NCBI GenBank assembly: GCA_964386865.1
Contig: CAYLUN010000104.1
Location: 1 to 17,507, forward strand
DNA length: 17,507 bases
Direction: 5' to 3'
Source of the DNA: CAYLUN01 sp964386865
Lineage (GTDB): Bacteria > Verrucomicrobiota > Kiritimatiellia > RFP12 > UBA1067
Shown here: positions 15,416 through 17,507 of the stretch, one piece after another
Layout: each line of letters begins with the position of its first letter
Position numbering within the stretch: the stretch's first letter is position 1
Notes under the pieces: generated by a model
Seen by the model: the letters and a program-made list of their open reading frames with translations, nothing else
Database searches by the model: none
What the model was told of the DNA's origin: nothing
Translations under genes and position numbers: made by a program

Positions 15416-15443
15416 TTATCCACACCGCTCGAAGTGTGAATAA
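15416..15443 (+). promoter_or_regulatory. 28-bp palindromic operator, copy 2 (upstream of the membrane PH-domain gene)
   Basis: TTATCCACAC (15416-15425) and GTGTGAATAA (15434-15443) are inverted repeats at 9 of 10 positions around CGCTCGAA. Read on the opposite strand, the site equals copy 1 at 26 of 28 positions, and similarity stops at its edges. It begins immediately after the regulator stop codon and ends 22 bp before a -10-like TAGTGT, so a bound regulator would lie across the -35 region of the next gene. Confidence 0.7.
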
Positions 15444-15462
15444 TGGTGCGAATGAAAAGGCA

Positions 15463-15471
15463 TGCTAGTGT
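15463..15471 (+). promoter_or_regulatory. Candidate extended -10 promoter for the membrane PH-domain gene
   Basis: TGC followed by TAGTGT (15466-15471) resembles the TGC-TAGTAT element before the GH109-type gene. The hexamer matches TATAAT at only 3 of 6 and no -35 is found at the right distance, which is consistent with a regulated promoter needing the adjacent operator-bound protein. An alternative -10 is AATAAT (15439-15444), inside the operator. The remaining leader up to 15596 holds no other feature. Confidence 0.35.
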
Positions 15472-15583
15472 GCCGCGCAAAGGCCTGTAGGCACGGTGGG
15501 TCTGCCGCCATGACATCAGGCATCGTGTGCGGCCGAGGCGTTGACGGCGGGTCGGCAAGCCATGGCTGGAACGGGCAGCGAAT

Positions 15584-15588
15584 GGAGG
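15584..15588 (+). promoter_or_regulatory. Ribosome binding site fixing the start of the membrane PH-domain protein
   Basis: GGAGG (15584-15588) lies eight bases before the ATG at 15597, and the hydrophobic anchor begins directly after that ATG. The same frame is open back to an ATG at 15462, but the added 45 residues look like an untranslated leader. Confidence 0.55.
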
Positions 15589-15596
15589 TCGCGAGG

Positions 15597-17474
15597 ATGC
15601 GCATAACACGGTTATGTACAGGTGCCGTTTCCGCTGTGGCGGTTTCGCTTGCGGTGCTGTTCTGTGTCTACCCCGCCGTCATAGTCGGGGTGCTGCTGAC
15701 GGATTCGAAGCTGAAACGTGAGGGGCAGAGTCGGCTCGTGCCAGTCTGGTTCAAGTCTCTGGCCGTACGGTATGAGTCCTGGGCCGACGGGTACCTGAAG
15801 AGCGGCTATGCGCGCACCGTGAGTGAGGTAGACGTCGCGGGTACGGAATGGCCGATGTTCGGCACGGTCTATTTCTTGGTTACGGCGGATGAACTCCAGC
15901 GTCAGGGCAAGATCGACGCGCGGGCCGGCCAGGTGCGGCGGGCGGTCGATCGGGCTGTGGCGATTGTCGTGTCGCCCGATACGGCCTCTTGGGTCAAAGC
16001 GAAATGGGGCGACGCCTATCTGACGCGGGAGAACGTTTTCTACCGGATGCTCCTGATCCTGGGGCTTTCCTCGTATGAGCGGATCACCGGCGACACACGC
16101 CATCGGGCGCTGATGTCGGCGCAGCGCAAGGGGCTGGCGGAGGAGTTGGAGCGTGCCCGGTATCACGTGCTGGACGACTATCCGGGCGAGTGTTGGCCGA
16201 ATGACGTGCTGTGGTCCGTGGCGGCGATCCAGCGGGCGGCTCGCCTGGAGGGGCAGAGCCACGACGCGCTTGCGCGCGGGCTGATGAACGCGCTCGACGG
16301 CCCGCTCAAGGTGGCTGGGCTGCCGGCGTTCAAGGTGGACAAGCTTACGGCGCGGGTCTGGGAGACTCCGCGCGGCTGCGGCAACTCGGGGATACTCTCG
16401 TTCGCGGCCGAACTGGACGCAGAGATCGCGTCCCGCTGGTATCGCGAGCATGTCGCGCAGTTCTGGAAACAGACCCTCTGGCTCGCGGGGTTCACGGAAC
16501 TGCCGCGGGGGTCGAAGGAAACGTACAGCGATGTGGACTCGGGGCCCGTCGCGTTCGAGTTCGGCTCCGTAGCCTCCGCGTTCGGCATCGGTGCGGCCAA
16601 GTCTGTTGGGCGGATGGATCACGCCGCGACTCTGACGCTGGAAGCCGTTGCCTGTTCATGGCCGACACCGTTCGGGTTCCTGCTGCCGTCTGCGATGGGC
16701 AAGGTGGCGATGGACGGCGGGTGCCTGGCGGAAACCGCGCTGCTGTTTTCCATGACGCGCCCGTGCTGCGTGCCCGAGACGGTGCCGTTTGCGGGGCCGG
16801 CGCCTTTGCTCGTCTGGCTGATGCTCGCGGCGTACGCGGGCTCGGGCGCGGTGTTTCTGGGCGTAGAATTGCGGGCTTGGCGGCGTTTCTTCGCCGGGCG
16901 CGAAAAGGCTGTCGTGGTCAGGGGTGACAAGGAGCATGAGAGGGGCACGTATCTGGCCCCGTGGGGGGCGGCGCTCACCTGGGTGTCGGCACTGACAACG
17001 ATTTTAGTGGGCGCGTTGACGCTGGCACCCATTCCGGGTTTGGGCTGGCCGAGACTGTTTCTGCTGTCGATACCTGTAGGCGCGTTGCCGTTCGTCGTGC
17101 GACGTTATGAGATTCGCGACGGGGCGCTGTTCATCCGGCGGCTGTGGTGGAACACGCGGATTGAACTGGCGGGGCTGCTGTCAGTTCGGTGCGACCCGGG
17201 CGCGCTGAAGGGCAGCGTCAAGACCTGCGGCAACGGGGGCCTCTTCTCCTTCACGGGCTGGTATTGGAGCCGCCAACTTGGGAGCTACCGGATGTATGTG
17301 ACCGATCTGAAACGGCCGGTCGTGCTCATGTTCGAACGGCGTTGCTTGGTCGTGTCGCCGGACGATCCGGAGGCGTTCGTACACGAGCTAGCGGCAGGCT
17401 GCGGAGGCGGAGCGAAGCGCTCGCCAGCGCTCGAGGCAACGCGCGCTCCGGAGGGCGCATCCCCGTTCCACTGA
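15597..17474 (+). CDS. Membrane protein: (alpha/alpha)-toroid-like domain fused to a bacterial PH domain
   Basis: This 625-residue protein has an N-terminal membrane anchor (about 5-36). A largely helical domain follows (about 40-395), with WPNDVLWSVAAIQRA, PRGCGNSGILSF and SDVDSGPVAFEFG (D312, D314). This resembles a poorly characterised family with an (alpha/alpha)-barrel look, related in appearance to linalool dehydratase/isomerase-like proteins. Three further transmembrane segments lie at about 402-425, 457-480 and 484-502. The C-terminal 100 residues (about 503-605) match a bacterial PH domain (bPH_5-like): RYEIRDGALFIRRL, CGNGGLFSFTGWYW, YVTDLKRPVVLMF and VSPDDPEAFVHEL. Catalysis is unproven; the paired aspartates are the best active-site candidates. 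It follows the tandem ArsR-like regulator and the second operator, so it is the likely regulated partner. The biological role is unknown. Confidence 0.85.
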   Translation: MRITRLCTGAVSAVAVSLAVLFCVYPAVIVGVLLTDSKLKREGQSRLVPVWFKSLAVRYESWADGYLKSGYARTVSEVDVAGTEWPMFGTVYFLVTADELQRQGKIDARAGQVRRAVDRAVAIVVSPDTASWVKAKWGDAYLTRENVFYRMLLILGLSSYERITGDTRHRALMSAQRKGLAEELERARYHVLDDYPGECWPNDVLWSVAAIQRAARLEGQSHDALARGLMNALDGPLKVAGLPAFKVDKLTARVWETPRGCGNSGILSFAAELDAEIASRWYREHVAQFWKQTLWLAGFTELPRGSKETYSDVDSGPVAFEFGSVASAFGIGAAKSVGRMDHAATLTLEAVACSWPTPFGFLLPSAMGKVAMDGGCLAETALLFSMTRPCCVPETVPFAGPAPLLVWLMLAAYAGSGAVFLGVELRAWRRFFAGREKAVVVRGDKEHERGTYLAPWGAALTWVSALTTILVGALTLAPIPGLGWPRLFLLSIPVGALPFVVRRYEIRDGALFIRRLWWNTRIELAGLLSVRCDPGALKGSVKTCGNGGLFSFTGWYWSRQLGSYRMYVTDLKRPVVLMFERRCLVVSPDDPEAFVHELAAGCGGGAKRSPALEATRAPEGASPFH

Positions 17475-17507
17475 CTTGGGTCAGGCGGCGGAAGCCGGCC
17501 ACAGGGA

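Noticed and set aside
14823..15443. Small mobile element with the 28-bp repeats as terminal inverted repeats
   Set aside because: There is no target-site duplication at the edges (ATAGAG against TGGTGC), no transposase, and each repeat is itself a palindrome located at a promoter, which fits operators better.

Overview
The window is about 17.5 kb of GC-rich bacterial DNA. The protein types suggest a PVC-superphylum bacterium, most likely Kiritimatiellota or Lentisphaerota: a twin-arginine-exported GH109-type glycosidase, large secreted proteins of unknown function, a sensor kinase with a dCache_3-like domain, and a GT-C membrane protein fused to TPR repeats. This assignment is inferred from gene content only. 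No RNA genes, CRISPR arrays, insertion sequences or integrases were found.

Region 1 (1-893, minus strand) is the N-terminal two-fifths or so of an ABC-F ATPase that runs off the window start. A 143-bp divergent intergenic region separates it from region 2 (1037-8154, plus strand). Region 2 is a signalling block: a membrane histidine kinase with two sensor regions, a NarL/FixJ-type response regulator overlapping it by 23 bp, a large GT-C-fold (DUF2723-like) membrane protein with a C-terminal TPR domain, and a stand-alone receiver protein. The order suggests one kinase feeding two receivers around a membrane protein. The GT-C protein appears to lack the acidic residues expected at its active site, and its N-terminus carries traces of a frameshifted TPR segment.

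Region 3 (8252-14671, plus strand) encodes four exported proteins: an endonuclease/exonuclease/phosphatase-family enzyme, a beta-propeller-like protein, a GH109-type NAD-dependent alpha-N-acetylgalactosaminidase homologue with a Tat signal, and an 884-residue secreted protein of unknown function. Several have recognisable promoters, and a good intrinsic terminator follows the GH109 gene. The set looks like a glycan or extracellular-polymer degradation locus.

Region 4 (14672-17507, plus strand) is the most unusual part. A small regulator made of two ArsR-like winged-helix domains is flanked on both sides by a 28-bp imperfect palindrome. The two copies are inverted and 26/28 identical. One lies over the regulator's own start region. 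The other lies upstream of the next gene, a membrane protein joining an (alpha/alpha)-toroid-like domain with an Asp-Val-Asp-Ser-Gly-Pro motif to a bacterial PH domain. This looks like a self-contained autoregulated regulator-effector pair. The palindrome arms also match the DnaA-box consensus, which leaves a second reading open.

Recognisable promoters share a form: TTGACA-like -35, 17-bp spacer and a -10 often starting TAG, sometimes with an extended TGn.
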